Shown here piece after piece: positions 1 to 9,924 of a stretch of 64,000 nt of DNA (its first letter is position 1; each line of letters starts with the position of its first letter). The stretch is from Mycolicibacterium tusciae JS617 (GTDB taxonomy: Bacteria > Actinomycetota > Actinomycetes > Mycobacteriales > Mycobacteriaceae), in NCBI RefSeq assembly GCF_000243415.2, contig NZ_KI912270.1:5227837-5291836 (forward strand). The letters are read 5' to 3'. The notes beneath the pieces were generated by a model that searched no databases, was not told the DNA's origin, and saw only the letters and a program-made list of their open reading frames with translations. The position numbers and the translations under genes are program-made.

Positions 1-1378
1 TGCTGGTGAACGGCTCGAACTTCGAGTTCACCCACGACACGAGTTCACCGTACTCTCCGGATTTACGGTTCACGAGGTCGTTTTCGATCCACATGCGCAA
101 CCGCTCGTCGGATGCCGCCTTCGCCGCGCGCATCATGAACTTCGGGTCGTGCAGGGCGGCAGGGACATCGAGGATAGAGGCCTTGACCCCGTTGATCGCC
201 ACGAGGGCACGCAGGGCCATCGCCACCCGTTCGCGGAACCGCGGTCCCACGATGCCGGATTCCTTCTTGTCGAACAGATATTGGAACACCGCACATACTT
301 CGTCGATGGCGATCTCCAAGCGCCGACGGTCAGGTACCGCAAGGGGATTGACAGGAACCGGATTGTCCACGTCGCCACAACGGATGATCCAGGTCCGGTC
401 GACCGCCGAACCAGGAAGTTCTGCGATGATGCGGTCCACCAGATGGCCGTGCGGATCCAGAACCAACATGCCGTCCCCGGTGTCGGCGACGTGATGCGCC
501 AAGCCGGCTAGAAACGACGACTTTCCGGTACCGGTGCGGCCTAGAACGTGTACGTGCCGAAGTCGCTCGGACAACCCGAGACTCACCGGCACCCGCTTGC
601 CGGATACCGTTACCGCCGAACCGATCCGAATTGACTGCGTCGTCGCCGGGGATTCGCGCGTGGGATGGAGCGGCAGTGGTGCTGCCGTTCCGACATATGC
701 GCCTGGTATCGGGTCCTCGCCGGCGATCGGTACCGGAAAGGCCGTCGGCAGTTCATCGGCGGTGACCTGAAGTACCGACGCCCGGACGCCGGGTTCGGGG
801 GCGACTTCGAGGCCGGGAAACAATGCCCGCACCGCGGCGCGCAGCCGCAACGACGGCGTCACACCATCACAGATGACGGCCATATCGACATTCCAGCGTT
901 GACTCCCCGCGGCGAGCTGCTGATCGGCACTCAGCCGAATCCGGATCCCCACACCAACGTAGGGGCTCACCAACTCCACCAGTTCCGGTATCCCGCGGGC
1001 CCCTGCCGTCGCCCACACCGCGGAGCGCGTTGTGTTCGGTTCGTCCCGTCGAAATCCCAGTGGTGCCCTGCCCGAGGAAATCAGCGGCCAGACCGCGACC
1101 GACGTCGCCGAGTCGTTTTCCACGGCCGACACCTCGGCGATGGATTCCAGTACGGCGGCGGCTTCGCCGAGCAGGTTCTCGGTTACCGCGCCGGCTTCGA
1201 CGGCCAGTGCACCGGCCACGACACCATCGTGCCCAGTGGCTACCTGCAATTCGATGGTGGATCCGTCGACCTCCGCGGCCAACCGGCCGATGAGCAGTGG
1301 GAGTTCCGCTCGCAGCTCAAGAGCCCGGCGGTCATCGCACCGCCTGAATGCAGCCAGACAGATGGCGCGACGTTCCAC
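1..1378 (-). CDS. Conjugation-type ATPase (VirD4/HerA-like), 3' end outside window
   Basis: A reading frame stays open from a GTG at 1378 down to base 1 and runs off the window (459 codons visible). The GTG is preceded by an in-frame TGA and a purine-rich stretch, which sets the start. About 280 residues in is a Walker A motif, GRTGTGKSS, followed about 25 residues later by VLDPHGH, the Walker-B-like aspartate motif typical of HerA/VirD4/TraD-type DNA-pumping ATPases. The N-terminal 250 residues are alpha/beta with no motif I recognise. By family it would couple ATP hydrolysis to DNA or substrate transfer at the membrane. Mycobacterial plasmids of the pRAW type pair such ATPases with ESX genes, as seems the case here. 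The exact subfamily (coupling protein or HerA-like) cannot be fixed without the C-terminus. Confidence 0.75.
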   Translation of the reverse strand, partial: MERRAICLAAFRRCDDRRALELRAELPLLIGRLAAEVDGSTIELQVATGHDGVVAGALAVEAGAVTENLLGEAAAVLESIAEVSAVENDSATSVAVWPLISSGRAPLGFRRDEPNTTRSAVWATAGARGIPELVELVSPYVGVGIRIRLSADQQLAAGSQRWNVDMAVICDGVTPSLRLRAAVRALFPGLEVAPEPGVRASVLQVTADELPTAFPVPIAGEDPIPGAYVGTAAPLPLHPTRESPATTQSIRIGSAVTVSGKRVPVSLGLSERLRHVHVLGRTGTGKSSFLAGLAHHVADTGDGMLVLDPHGHLVDRIIAELPGSAVDRTWIIRCGDVDNPVPVNPLAVPDRRRLEIAIDEVCAVFQYLFDKKESGIVGPRFRERVAMALRALVAINGVKASILDVPAALHDPKFMMRAAKAASDERLRMWIENDLVNRKSGEYGELVSWVNSKFEPFTS

Positions 1379-1564
1379 GTATCACCTCGTTTCCGGTCCG
1401 TCATGCCGATCGGCTCGGACGGCTGAACCTAACACGCTGACGCGCGCTGCGAGGGGCGGATATTCCGCGATGAGGGTCGAATAGCCGATTGCGCGGACGG
1501 CACAGAGCAGCAAACATGGAGCCTCTGTATTGCAGCGCGACGCAGCCACGTTCTGAAAGGCACC

Positions 1565-2026
1565 ATGATCCAGTTAGACGACAACTTCCTGGCGGAAGTC
1601 GGCCTAGCCGACCTGGCGGCGGATGCTCGCCAAAGCTTGCTTCAACATGTCTATGAGGAACTCGAGTTACGGGTCGGGTCAGCCATGACCGATGGTCTTT
1701 CTGATAGCCAACTCATGGAGTTCGAGGCCATAATCGACCGCGACTACGAGCACATCGCGGCTTGGCTCGATGCCAACGCGCCCGACTTCCTCAACGACAT
1801 CGTCTATCAACGGATGGAACAGGCACTGCGCGACACGGCGGAGCAGGCAGACATCGTGTGCGAATACGCCTCCACCAAATGGCTGGAACTGAACCGGCCC
1901 GACTATCAGATGATCACCGAAGCGGTATTTGAGGAGCTGAAATCTGAGCTGCGTCGCAAGAGCGCCCGACTCCTTGAACAAGGCGTGAACAGGGGTATCG
2001 AACACCATCGAGTCGGCCGGCATTGA
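1565..2026 (+). CDS. DUF5663-like small acidic protein
   Basis: Encodes 153 residues; ATG preceded by GAAAGG. The first half (LDDNFLAEVGLADL...LQHVYEELELRVG...GLSDSQLMEFEAII) resembles the DUF5663 helical domain: a short acidic start, a conserved VYEELELRVG-like helix, and a GLSDxQLxEFE helix. The second half repeats similar helical, acidic spacing. There are no cysteines suggestive of metal binding, no signal peptide and no membrane segment. It is divergent from the ATPase gene upstream, so it may share a regulatory region with it. Function unknown; the domain assignment is from memory of the family pattern. Confidence 0.6.
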   Translation: MIQLDDNFLAEVGLADLAADARQSLLQHVYEELELRVGSAMTDGLSDSQLMEFEAIIDRDYEHIAAWLDANAPDFLNDIVYQRMEQALRDTAEQADIVCEYASTKWLELNRPDYQMITEAVFEELKSELRRKSARLLEQGVNRGIEHHRVGRH

Positions 2027-2321
2027 CAAGTTATCGGAACAGCCGAGCGTCCCCGTTTAGGGCAGGCCGGCAACGGACTCACCAGCCACCTGCGTCGGCA
2101 AAATGCTGTGCACCAACAACTTCAAGTTCGCACTAGGGAAACCCCTAGACTAGTGGCGCTGCGCTGGCGGATGGCCGCCATGGTCTTCCCGAACGACCCA
2201 TCTGGGAGCCGCAACCATGGCCTGAATCCCGACTCGTGGAATTCCACGACAGACATCTCGGTTCGCCAAGCGGCTAGACGGAGCGATCACGCGCACCGCC
2301 ATCGCCTGGCCGCCAACGAAA
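2027..2321. other. Intergenic, no gene seen
   Basis: Between the DUF5663-like gene and the 3' end of the minus-strand gene. The short open frame on the plus strand here (from 2108) has an unconvincing composition. No clear terminator or repeat was found. Confidence 0.4.
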
Positions 2322-3033
2322 TCACCTGTAGCGCAATATCTGCCAGTTCATGAGGCCTTCGGAGGTGAAGGTGGCAGCTTCGTGGTCATCAAGAGCCATC
2401 ATTGCCGCTACCCCGTGTTCGAGCCGGCGATCGATGATGCGAGTGCATCCGATGTCCAAAGTCAATCGGCCAGCCTCCGGTGTCAGGAACGGCGCATCGT
2501 CGGACGCCACGAATTCGGCACCCGGATCCCGTACCTCGGCCGCATCGAGCGGCGGCCATGAGTGCCTGCTGAAGGTGTGATTCGACACCGACCGGCCGGT
2601 GTCCGAAGCGTTCCGAATCCCACGACAACCCGTCGTCGGCTGCCGTAATCGAGTAGGTGGTCGTGCGAGACGCGCCAGCGCGGCCGACTATCGCCACAAC
2701 CACGATCTCCTCCACCCATCCCTTGGCGAGCCCATTGTGCTGAAGGCGTACAGCGTCAGCCTCGCCGCGTTGCCAGGGCTGCCCGGTCACCGGATTCACC
2801 TCCGCGGCCGGAACAACGCCCTCGAACGTCAGAGCCAGGAAGTCGGCGCTGTAGCCACTGGCGGCCAACTCCGCCTGTGCGAGCAACTGTGAGACATCGT
2901 TGGATTCGACCAACGCGATAAGCCGACCCCCACGAATCACGATCAGGAGCGGATCGGTGTCCCCGTTCGCGAGTTCCTTGCGGTGCCGGACGAATCCATC
3001 CACCGACGCGAAGACGTCATCCATCGTCATCAC
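2322..3033 (-). pseudogene. Uncharacterised protein, probably frameshifted
   Basis: The first frame, starting MMTMDDVFASVDGFV at 3033, reads plausible globular protein for about 150 residues (LIVIRGGRLIALVE, ALTFEGVVPA). It then becomes Arg/Gly/His-rich junk and ends at 2389. Another frame, open from 2588 to 2322, reads as good protein (WPPLDAAEVRDPGAEF, GRLTLDIGCTRIID, ending NWQILRYR). A frame change at about 2560-2610 would join them into one protein of about 237 residues. Its start overlaps the stop of the upstream gene by 4 bases, so the two are translationally coupled. No family recognised. The shift could be real or an assembly error; two separate short genes are a weaker alternative. 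Confidence 0.5.
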
Positions 3034-4523
3034 ACTCGTTTCGGCTTCGGTGTGACCAGACCGGGATCATCGGACCGCAAGAGCCGGTACCACTGCTCAT
3101 CGATCCACCAAAAGCATGGACCGGTTTCGGGCTCCGGGAGATAACCAAGACGACGCAGTCGCGCTGTGGCTGCCGACAATTCATCCGCGGACACTCGCGA
3201 TACCTCGAGCAGACCCCGAACTCGGTCCCACTCGATCGGACAGGGGAAGTGATCGCTGATCAATCGGAAGCCAGCGTGATCGATCGCCTGGGCCAAGAAG
3301 TAGGCCGCGAGCTCTGGCTGCGCCAGAGCGACGTATGCGTCGGCCACCTGCAAGGCGCATCGGCCTTCGAGTGGTCCGCGGAACTCGTACTTGTCGTAGC
3401 CACGCTTCAGGATCAGCACGCGTGCAGCCGGATCTGGCTCCGCGGTGGCCAGAATCCACGCCGCCGCCTTCGGTAGGTACCACGAGTCGACCTCGTCCCT
3501 GTCCGCTTCGGCCGCCCACTGGGACGCGAGATGCGCGCACACCTGCGCGCTACGCACTGATTCGACGCCATCGCCGAGCACATAGTGGATCACCGAAGCG
3601 AGGGCATGCAGCTCGATGTGCAACCTGCCTCTGAGCTCCCTTGCGCGGCGGTAGCTGTCGGTATCGAGGGGAGGGACCGCGGTGTCTAGTTGGGCCATAC
3701 CGAGCAATGACCGCGCGATGGCGGCATGCAGCCCGGCCGCGGCGTTAGCCGCCGCATACATCACGGAAGCGTCATCGCCGTCATCCAGAATCTGCTCGCG
3801 GTGCGCCTCGAGAGCTCCCATCAGTTCCGGCCAGCACCCCGAGTCGGCGTCCAGGCCTCGCGCCATCTCCAGTAGAAGCCTGTGAGCATCGGCGCTGAAG
3901 CCGGATGCGAATGCAAGGGCACGGGCATCGTCACCCTCGTCGAGAAACCGGTGCACCAATGTCGTGGCGATGGAGCGCCGGTGGGAGAACTGATCGCCCG
4001 CCAGTTCGGCTGAGGTGGAGAGAGTTTCGAGCAGCAGCGCCGTCGGCAAACGATCATCGATGCCTCGCGCGGCGGCCATCCCGACCCGTTCCACCTGTAG
4101 GTCGCCGGGTGAGACCTGGACGAAATCAACCAACTGCCCTGCCCAGTGGTCACGGAAGGCCCGCGCAAACGCCGGATCGACGCCCGGGTGGCGCGGCAGT
4201 TGCAGATCTCCGCGCAGCCAGATCTGCGTGTTGAGCACGATCGCCACAAGCACTTGCGCGGCAGCCTGCTCGCGGGGCCACGGGCCGTCAGCCCAATCGT
4301 CGAACGCTCCGCTCTCCAGCAGCCGCCGGTGCAGTTCCGCGGCGGTCGTCACCCTGTCGCCGTCATCCGAGCCGGTGTCGAACGGGTAGAGCTCGCAGAC
4401 GACGGCCCGATCGCAGAGTTCGTCGATTGTCAGCGCACCGCGCTTGTACTGCAGCAGCGGACGAGCCAGACCGCCCAGATCGATTCCGTACTCCGCATCA
4501 ACCAATTCGACTTCCTCTCGCAT
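3030..4523 (-). CDS. Uncharacterised helical-repeat protein, 497 aa
   Basis: A 497-residue, Ala/Leu/Asp-rich, mostly helical protein without signal peptide or transmembrane segment. Repeated helix pairs in the middle and C-terminal half (ALQVADAYVALAQPELAAYFLAQA is one) look like a TPR-like solenoid. I recognise no catalytic motif. It sits in a minus-strand run with the ESX-associated genes upstream and overlaps the next gene by ATGA, so an accessory or chaperone-like role in that operon is possible but is inference only. Confidence 0.6.
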   Translation of the reverse strand: MREEVELVDAEYGIDLGGLARPLLQYKRGALTIDELCDRAVVCELYPFDTGSDDGDRVTTAAELHRRLLESGAFDDWADGPWPREQAAAQVLVAIVLNTQIWLRGDLQLPRHPGVDPAFARAFRDHWAGQLVDFVQVSPGDLQVERVGMAAARGIDDRLPTALLLETLSTSAELAGDQFSHRRSIATTLVHRFLDEGDDARALAFASGFSADAHRLLLEMARGLDADSGCWPELMGALEAHREQILDDGDDASVMYAAANAAAGLHAAIARSLLGMAQLDTAVPPLDTDSYRRARELRGRLHIELHALASVIHYVLGDGVESVRSAQVCAHLASQWAAEADRDEVDSWYLPKAAAWILATAEPDPAARVLILKRGYDKYEFRGPLEGRCALQVADAYVALAQPELAAYFLAQAIDHAGFRLISDHFPCPIEWDRVRGLLEVSRVSADELSAATARLRRLGYLPEPETGPCFWWIDEQWYRLLRSDDPGLVTPKPKRV

Positions 4524-4573
4524 TGCCGGGTGAGCCTAAGCTAGATGGCGGCGCTCCTGCGCAACCACCACCA

Positions 4574-5671
4574 CTACGGATTGGTGACGTCCTGGAAGAT
4601 CGCGGCCGCCGGACCCAACTTGCTTTGGATCTCGTCGAGATAGGCACGTCGTCCGTTCTCGTAGGCCAGTTCGGCGGACTCCTCACCCGGCCTCTGCTGC
4701 AGCCAGAAGATCGACTTCCAGATATCCGGGGAAGCCGGTCCCCCTCGCGCTCCCAGGCGGTCGAAGAACTGCTCGATTACCGCGTTCGGGTTGCCGCGAC
4801 TCCTGTAGGACGAGTCCTGCTGAAAGATGCTCTCCCACTGACCATTTGCACTTATCGCCTTCGGGCGGAGATCGCTTTCCTGCAGCGCTGTCGACAGAAT
4901 CGCGACCGTTTGGCGAGGCGAATAGCCACGCCTGAGGGCCTCGTGGACTATCACCGCCGCGACCTCACGACGAGTTGAATCCGCAGAGAGTCGACCAAGT
5001 GGGGATCCGGAACGCCCCACCGTGTTCAATCTGCGAGTGACCGGAGCGAGGCGAGACAGCCCGGTCCGCATGCGTCCCCCGGCTGGGCCGAGCCCGGAAA
5101 GCTCGCCGACGCCCACGCCGCCACCGATCCTCGGCAGGACGGCAGACGCTGCCGCCGGCGCCACAGCGCGGTAGGCCATCACCACCTGCCGCAGCCGCGT
5201 CGCTAGCAAATGGTTCTGAGCCTTGGTCGAAGCGATCTGACGCTGCATCGCCGCTAGCCGATCATCCATACTCGACACCAGCATCTTCACTCCCGGCGGC
5301 GTATCAGTGGCCGGGGCTAACGCCGCGGCGGCTGCCGCCGCAGTGGTGCGAACTCCGGTGGCACCCGCCCGGCCGGACTCCCCCTCCGACGCACCCTGAG
5401 CCGCGACGGTCTTCGCCTGCTCATCCAACCCGGTCACTGCATCCCAACTGCGCCGATAGTCGTTGCCAGCCGCCTCAGTGCCCGAACCGAGCTGAGAAAC
5501 CTGTGGCGCAGCCGGTGTCCCGGGGCCTATCACGCCTGCACCGCCAGGGCTTGGCACGAACGTCGGAAACAAGGCCTGCCCAGCGCCGAGTACCCGATCG
5601 ACCTGCGCCAGATAGGCACCGACACCGCCCACCTGCACACGGTATGTCGCCGTCGCCAGCGTTAACCACAC
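4574..5671 (-). CDS. ESX-associated protein with C-terminal lysozyme-like domain
   Basis: 365 residues from a GTG at 5671, 24 bases after the EspK-like gene. The N-terminal 140 residues are Ala/Gly-rich and helical, like mycobacterial ESX substrates; a coiled segment follows (about 125-165). The C-terminal 130 residues match the lysozyme/transglycosylase-like domain of mycobacteriophage LysA proteins: an AAVIVHEALRRGYSPRQTVA helix, then ALQESDLRP with the probable catalytic Glu in QES, and a FQQDSSY motif. It probably hydrolyses peptidoglycan, perhaps to let a transfer or ESX apparatus through the wall. There is no Sec signal, so export would have to be through the ESX route. Domain call moderately sure; start codon uncertain. 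Confidence 0.65.
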   Translation of the reverse strand: MWLTLATATYRVQVGGVGAYLAQVDRVLGAGQALFPTFVPSPGGAGVIGPGTPAAPQVSQLGSGTEAAGNDYRRSWDAVTGLDEQAKTVAAQGASEGESGRAGATGVRTTAAAAAAALAPATDTPPGVKMLVSSMDDRLAAMQRQIASTKAQNHLLATRLRQVVMAYRAVAPAAASAVLPRIGGGVGVGELSGLGPAGGRMRTGLSRLAPVTRRLNTVGRSGSPLGRLSADSTRREVAAVIVHEALRRGYSPRQTVAILSTALQESDLRPKAISANGQWESIFQQDSSYRSRGNPNAVIEQFFDRLGARGGPASPDIWKSIFWLQQRPGEESAELAYENGRRAYLDEIQSKLGPAAAIFQDVTNP

Positions 5672-5695
5672 CGCAAGCCGTGAGCGGTGCCGCCG

Positions 5696-8122
5696 TCAAG
5701 ACAGATCAGGGACGGAAACTCCGGCCATGATCGCGGCGTAGACGATGTCGGCGGGTCCGTGTTCCTGCCAGCACAGGAGCGATTCGAGGCGTCGGCAATG
5801 GGCGAACTCCTGTTGGTAGGCCACCAACTGGCGGGGTTCTTCGACACCCATTAGGCCCGGGCGCTGAGAACCGGCCATCAGCCGGTCAGTCTCATACTCG
5901 GCGCGCAATGTCGCCCATTCCCCCGTTGATGGCCAACGCGCCGCGATGAGCGCGCGAGCAACCGATTGAGCGACGGCGGATATGTCCGAGCCGGAGAACA
6001 CAACCAGTTGGGTCACTTGGCGGGCGTACTCCTCCGCTTGCCCACCTTCCAAACGTGTGAGCGCCTGGTAAAGGCCTGGAGCAATCGTCTCGAGGCGATG
6101 TGATCGGCCGCGGGTCAACGTCGCCGAGTCGGCGTCCGATGGCCCACCCGAAGGTGCGACTGCGATTGCTACTTCGTTTGTCGCGGAACGCACTTCGAGA
6201 GAATCCTGGGTCCAGGTAGTGGCGATCGCCGAGAGCGCCTCACCGCGCGCCCGAACCGCTCTCAGCACGGTCTCGGCAGGGTTGAACCAACCGAACCAGC
6301 GCTCGTCGAAGTCAGGATCAAATCGGGCCGCCAACGGCATCGACCGAGGCACGAACACCCCGCTCGGCATGTAACCCGCACCTTCGTTGCTGGTGATCCA
6401 CAGCTCGGGAAGCCCTGATGCTCCGCGGGCAACCGCAACAGCCCATTCGAGTCCCGGGTAGACGCCACTCGAGGCGGCGGCCAGGTCGGCTACGACTGTG
6501 CGCGCGGTTTCAAGGTCCGTCATCGACAGCCCGCGGCCAACCTGACGAGTTTGAGACACCTCTCGGACACCCGGAATGAAGCTCGGGGCCGCGGGTGTTC
6601 CGCTGCCACCCGTTACTTGCGGCGGCGCAGAAGATGGGAACGTCGCCGCGGCGCTTCCTCCCCCGGCCCCACCGACAGCCGACGGCGGCAGAACCGAACC
6701 GTATGACGTCAACGGCGCGCTGGCGGCAACGCCAGGGGCAGCGGTGGGCGACCCAACGGTGGTTGTCGGCGCGCTCGCAGAAGGGGCGGTGGCCGCTGCT
6801 GGTGCCGCCGAAAGGGGCGAGGCCGACTGCGTAGCCGCTATCGGCCCTGCTGGAGTCTGCGGGACCGGCATCTGACCTGCGGCGCCACCGCTGGTCGAAA
6901 TGCCGCCGGACGGCGGAATCGCTCCAGTGGCAGCAGTTCCCGTCGCGAGGCCCCGCCCAAATTCGACACCCAGAGGGTTCGGCAGCGAATTGCTCGAGGC
7001 GCCTCCAGTGCCCCCGGGCCCCAGTCCAGGTGTTCCCGGCGATGCCACCTTTGCTCCGCCAACAAGCCCTTGCAGCGATCCGGCAGCCCCGCTACCCATG
7101 CCGCTCAGTGGCGAAGTGGAGCCACTGCCGCCGATCGACGGCGTCGCCGGCATTGAAGGTAGTGACGGCTTGATCGGGTTGCCCAACTTCGCATCGGGCA
7201 TTGTCGGTGCATTTCCACGGCCAACAATTCCCGGGCTCAGCACGTCGCTGGCGGATCCGGCCGGAGACAATTCCGCGTTGCTCGTCGCTCCCCCCTGGTC
7301 GGTGAAGCTGTTGCCTCGGCCCGCGCCCGCCGCGGCATGCTCGTGACCGTCGCGCTTGTCACCTGCTTCCTCCGCATCGCCTCGCTCGCTGGAAGGGGCA
7401 TTTCCGCGTCCGCCTGACTGCGTCGCGGGAGAATCCGGCAGGGGTCCGAATTTGTTTGTGAGAAAGCTGGTTTCGTCGGCGACCTGACCTCTGAGCTGGT
7501 CCGCATATCCTTCGATGAGGCCTCGATACTTCGGCAGGATGACACTACCTATGACAGCTGTGGGTATTCCACCAGGGGCTCTGAGGTAGTCCTCGATCTC
7601 TCGATGTGCTTGGTCGTGCGCATCACGCATATCACGCTTCGCGCGACTGATGTGCCCAGCGAGTCGGCCCTGAACCGCAGCCACACCACCAAGAACCTCG
7701 ATCAGATCCTCGTGCGCTGACTGCTCCCCGATGTAGTGGACATAGGCCGCTTCTGCACCGTCCCCCGAAATCCAGGATTCCGAAAAGACCTGATCTGAAA
7801 CATTCTTCGCCTGCTCGGAGGCTGTCCGGTGACGGTCGCACAGTCGGTACAGGTCCTGCCCGGCGTCGATAAGGGCGTTCTCCGACTCGCTGGGCCAGAC
7901 CTCAGGCCCGATCAACGCGTTGGTGTATAGGCCAGTCGGCTTGGGAATGTCACCTCCGCCGGGCATCCCATGACCGGACAGGAACCCGTCGGGGTCAGGC
8001 TTGGCAGCGGCAAAGACGTTCAACAGTTTGGCTGCCTCGGCATTCGCCCGCGCTGATGCCGGCTTCGTGGCTTCACCCGCGTCGACTACCGCCGAGCCAC
8101 CGGGATTCCCTACCGCAGGCAT
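5696..8122 (-). CDS. EspK-like ESX secretion-associated protein
   Basis: 808 residues with the three-part build of M. tuberculosis EspK. Residues about 60-260 form a helical domain opening IPKPTGLYTNALIG, with a WxG-like turn (SWISGDGAEAA). Residues about 260-540 are a low-complexity Gly/Ala/Pro/Ser linker. The C-terminal 270 residues are an alpha/beta region (LEWAVAVARG, LWITSNEGAGYMPSGVFVP) like the EspK C-terminal DUF5631/DUF5632 pair. EspK is a cytosolic adaptor or chaperone for ESX-1 substrates; a plasmid-borne relative suggests a plasmid ESX system whose core genes lie outside the window. The start overlaps the preceding gene's stop at 8122. The family link is from architecture and short motifs, not an alignment. 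Confidence 0.75.
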   Translation of the reverse strand: MPAVGNPGGSAVVDAGEATKPASARANAEAAKLLNVFAAAKPDPDGFLSGHGMPGGGDIPKPTGLYTNALIGPEVWPSESENALIDAGQDLYRLCDRHRTASEQAKNVSDQVFSESWISGDGAEAAYVHYIGEQSAHEDLIEVLGGVAAVQGRLAGHISRAKRDMRDAHDQAHREIEDYLRAPGGIPTAVIGSVILPKYRGLIEGYADQLRGQVADETSFLTNKFGPLPDSPATQSGGRGNAPSSERGDAEEAGDKRDGHEHAAAGAGRGNSFTDQGGATSNAELSPAGSASDVLSPGIVGRGNAPTMPDAKLGNPIKPSLPSMPATPSIGGSGSTSPLSGMGSGAAGSLQGLVGGAKVASPGTPGLGPGGTGGASSNSLPNPLGVEFGRGLATGTAATGAIPPSGGISTSGGAAGQMPVPQTPAGPIAATQSASPLSAAPAAATAPSASAPTTTVGSPTAAPGVAASAPLTSYGSVLPPSAVGGAGGGSAAATFPSSAPPQVTGGSGTPAAPSFIPGVREVSQTRQVGRGLSMTDLETARTVVADLAAASSGVYPGLEWAVAVARGASGLPELWITSNEGAGYMPSGVFVPRSMPLAARFDPDFDERWFGWFNPAETVLRAVRARGEALSAIATTWTQDSLEVRSATNEVAIAVAPSGGPSDADSATLTRGRSHRLETIAPGLYQALTRLEGGQAEEYARQVTQLVVFSGSDISAVAQSVARALIAARWPSTGEWATLRAEYETDRLMAGSQRPGLMGVEEPRQLVAYQQEFAHCRRLESLLCWQEHGPADIVYAAIMAGVSVPDLS

Positions 8123-8736
8123 CAGCGAGGCAAGCCGCAGGCGTCCGCCAGCGCGTAGGTGGCTTCGTTCGCCGATGCCGTCAGGTTGTTGATGTCCTCG
8201 ACGGAAGCGGCGCCCAAGGCGGCGTTCATCTGGTCGAGGTTCGCATCGATGTAGTTGCGGGCCGCGCTGGCAATCTCATTGGGCGCTTTCGTCATTGCAC
8301 TCTCGACGGCCACAGTTCCGGTGAGCTTGCGCAACAGAAGGGGAGCATTGGGATCGCCGTTGATGCGCAAGCCTCCTTGCCCCTCCTGACCCTTCGTCGA
8401 GGCGTCGAACACCGAGCAGAGATGCTGTTTTGCCGTGGTCTGCTCGTCGGCGCTGTACTGCTGCCCGGGCGCCACCGTGAACGGGGGTTCCGCGCCAGTA
8501 GTCGCAGGAGTGGTCGAACGCGCGATTGCGTAGGTGATGGCAGCGGTAGCCGCGATGGCAGCGATGACCAGTAGAACCGCTACGACCGCAATCGGCCACA
8601 GCCGCGGGCGCCGAGCCGACTCAGAATACCGAGAAGGTGGTGTTGGCTGCGGCGAACCACCAGGCGGATACGGCGTCCCGGGCTGAGCGGGAGCTGGACC
8701 TGTCGATGCGTGTTGGGCGAAGGGTGTACTCGCCAC
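8122..8736 (-). CDS. Pro-rich single-pass membrane protein of ESX locus
   Basis: 204 residues from a GTG at 8736, behind an AAAGGGG ribosome site. The layout is typical of mycobacterial ESX-neighbour membrane proteins: a Pro/Gly/Ser-rich cytosolic N-terminus (1-45), one transmembrane helix (about 46-70), and an extracytoplasmic helical domain of about 130 residues. That domain has a conserved-looking Cys pair (HLCSVF and ADACGLPR) that could form a disulfide. It directly precedes and overlaps the EspK-like gene, so it is co-transcribed with it. Biochemical role unknown. Confidence 0.7.
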   Translation of the reverse strand: MASTPFAQHASTGPAPAQPGTPYPPGGSPQPTPPSRYSESARRPRLWPIAVVAVLLVIAAIAATAAITYAIARSTTPATTGAEPPFTVAPGQQYSADEQTTAKQHLCSVFDASTKGQEGQGGLRINGDPNAPLLLRKLTGTVAVESAMTKAPNEIASAARNYIDANLDQMNAALGAASVEDINNLTASANEATYALADACGLPR

Positions 8737-8758
8737 CGTCGGCCCCTTTCGTCGTCCG

Positions 8759-9028
8759 CTACGTCGTTAACGCGGTTGCGTTCGCACCTTCGGTTGCCTC
8801 GTACGAGGCAACGCTGTCCACGGCTGCGCGAGCACCACCGGCAACACGAGTACCCACTATCGCCAGACGCCCCGCAACCAGACCCGCCCCGAGAGCATTG
8901 GTGGCCGCGACGTAGTTGCCTACCGGCAAGGTCACTTCTCCAGCCGCGATCGCCTCCGCACGACTGGCGGCTTCGCTCGCCAGACCATCAGCGGTAGCGG
9001 TCGTATCAATCTCCGTTTTCGCCGCCAT
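8759..9028 (-). CDS. Small Ala-rich ESX-type protein, 89 aa
   Basis: A longer open frame covers this stretch, but only the part from the ATG at 9028 reads as protein (MAAKTEIDTTATADGLAS...GANATALTT). It is 89 residues, Ala-rich and helical, with no Cys and no membrane segment. Size, composition and position upstream of the Pro-rich membrane protein fit a small secreted ESX partner (EspC/EspF-like in size), but no WxG motif is present and homology is not shown. Confidence 0.55.
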   Translation of the reverse strand: MAAKTEIDTTATADGLASEAASRAEAIAAGEVTLPVGNYVAATNALGAGLVAGRLAIVGTRVAGGARAAVDSVASYEATEGANATALTT

Positions 9029-9105
9029 AGGTCTCGATGCTACCGGCGCATTCCGCCCGGCACACCGTCCAAACTGCGACAAATTAGGAGGGCTTCCGCT
9101 GCCGG

Positions 9106-9783
9106 TCAGACCAAGAGCGAGGCAAGGCGGGGATCGTGTTCCCACCCCTCGCCCAGCACGGCCGTGGCTGTCCACAAGCACAGCACCGGTACCGGAGCTC
9201 CAACAATCCGTAGCGGGTCGGAGCCGTCGTCGAATGCCAAGGCCAGCGACCACCGGGCCAGATCGGGGTAGAACTCGGTGACGGTGCTGTACCAATAACT
9301 TTCGAGTCCGTGCCGGCCTTCGATGATCAGCCGGAGGGTCGTCGCCCAGAGATGAGCGGGCTGATCGTCGCGCCAGCGCACTTCGGCGCGCCGGCGAGCT
9401 GCGACCTTGCGGCGGTAGTTGAACACTTCGTTTATCGCCAGCGCCCCGACCATTACCGCGGGCCGGCCGAGCATGACGAGTTCGTTGCGGTTGTAACGGG
9501 CGTCGCCGCCGTACATGCGGCTCGCAGTCACGTCGGCTTCCAGGATCGCTTCCTCGCCTTCGACGAGAATGGGTCCGTAGATGTCGACGCCGACCGGCTC
9601 CAACCCAGCGGCAAATCGAGCGGCACTGACGCGTGCGTACCGCCACCACCACTTCCACGCGTCCGTGTCACGCAGAAGCTGTGCATCTGCGCTGTTCACG
9701 TACCGTGAGCGATCGCCTGCGGGCTCGGGCGCCGCCCGACTTGGGCACTGCCCGTTTAGGCGTCCATCCCAATCCATGCGCAC
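9106..9783 (-). CDS. Uncharacterised protein, possible PH/GRAM-like fold
   Basis: 225 residues from a GTG at 9783; an ATG two codons later at 9777 is equally possible. A central stretch (GEEAILEADVTASRMYGG, then RNELVMLGRPAVMVGA and VNYRRK-like basic residues) looks like the beta-rich GRAM/PH-type domains common in actinobacteria. It is rich in Trp and has no signal peptide. It lies 77 bases upstream of the small ESX-type gene in the same orientation. Function unknown. Confidence 0.55.
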   Translation of the reverse strand: MRMDWDGRLNGQCPSRAAPEPAGDRSRYVNSADAQLLRDTDAWKWWWRYARVSAARFAAGLEPVGVDIYGPILVEGEEAILEADVTASRMYGGDARYNRNELVMLGRPAVMVGALAINEVFNYRRKVAARRRAEVRWRDDQPAHLWATTLRLIIEGRHGLESYWYSTVTEFYPDLARWSLALAFDDGSDPLRIVGAPVPVLCLWTATAVLGEGWEHDPRLASLLV

Positions 9784-9924
9784 AGTATCGGTAGGCGCGA
9801 AGACCCCTAGCCATACCCGTGGCTTTTGAGGTTCTCGAGATGCATTCCGCTGATTCGTCCGCCGAGTCCGTTCGGCCTAACCGCTTTTCGCGCAGCACAT
9901 GTCACTTGATTCGAGCAGGCGCAT

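Noticed and set aside
665..1426. 253-codon plus-strand open frame
   Set aside because: Arg/Gly/His-rich translation; it is the antisense of the conjugation-type ATPase, whose own frame has clear Walker motifs.
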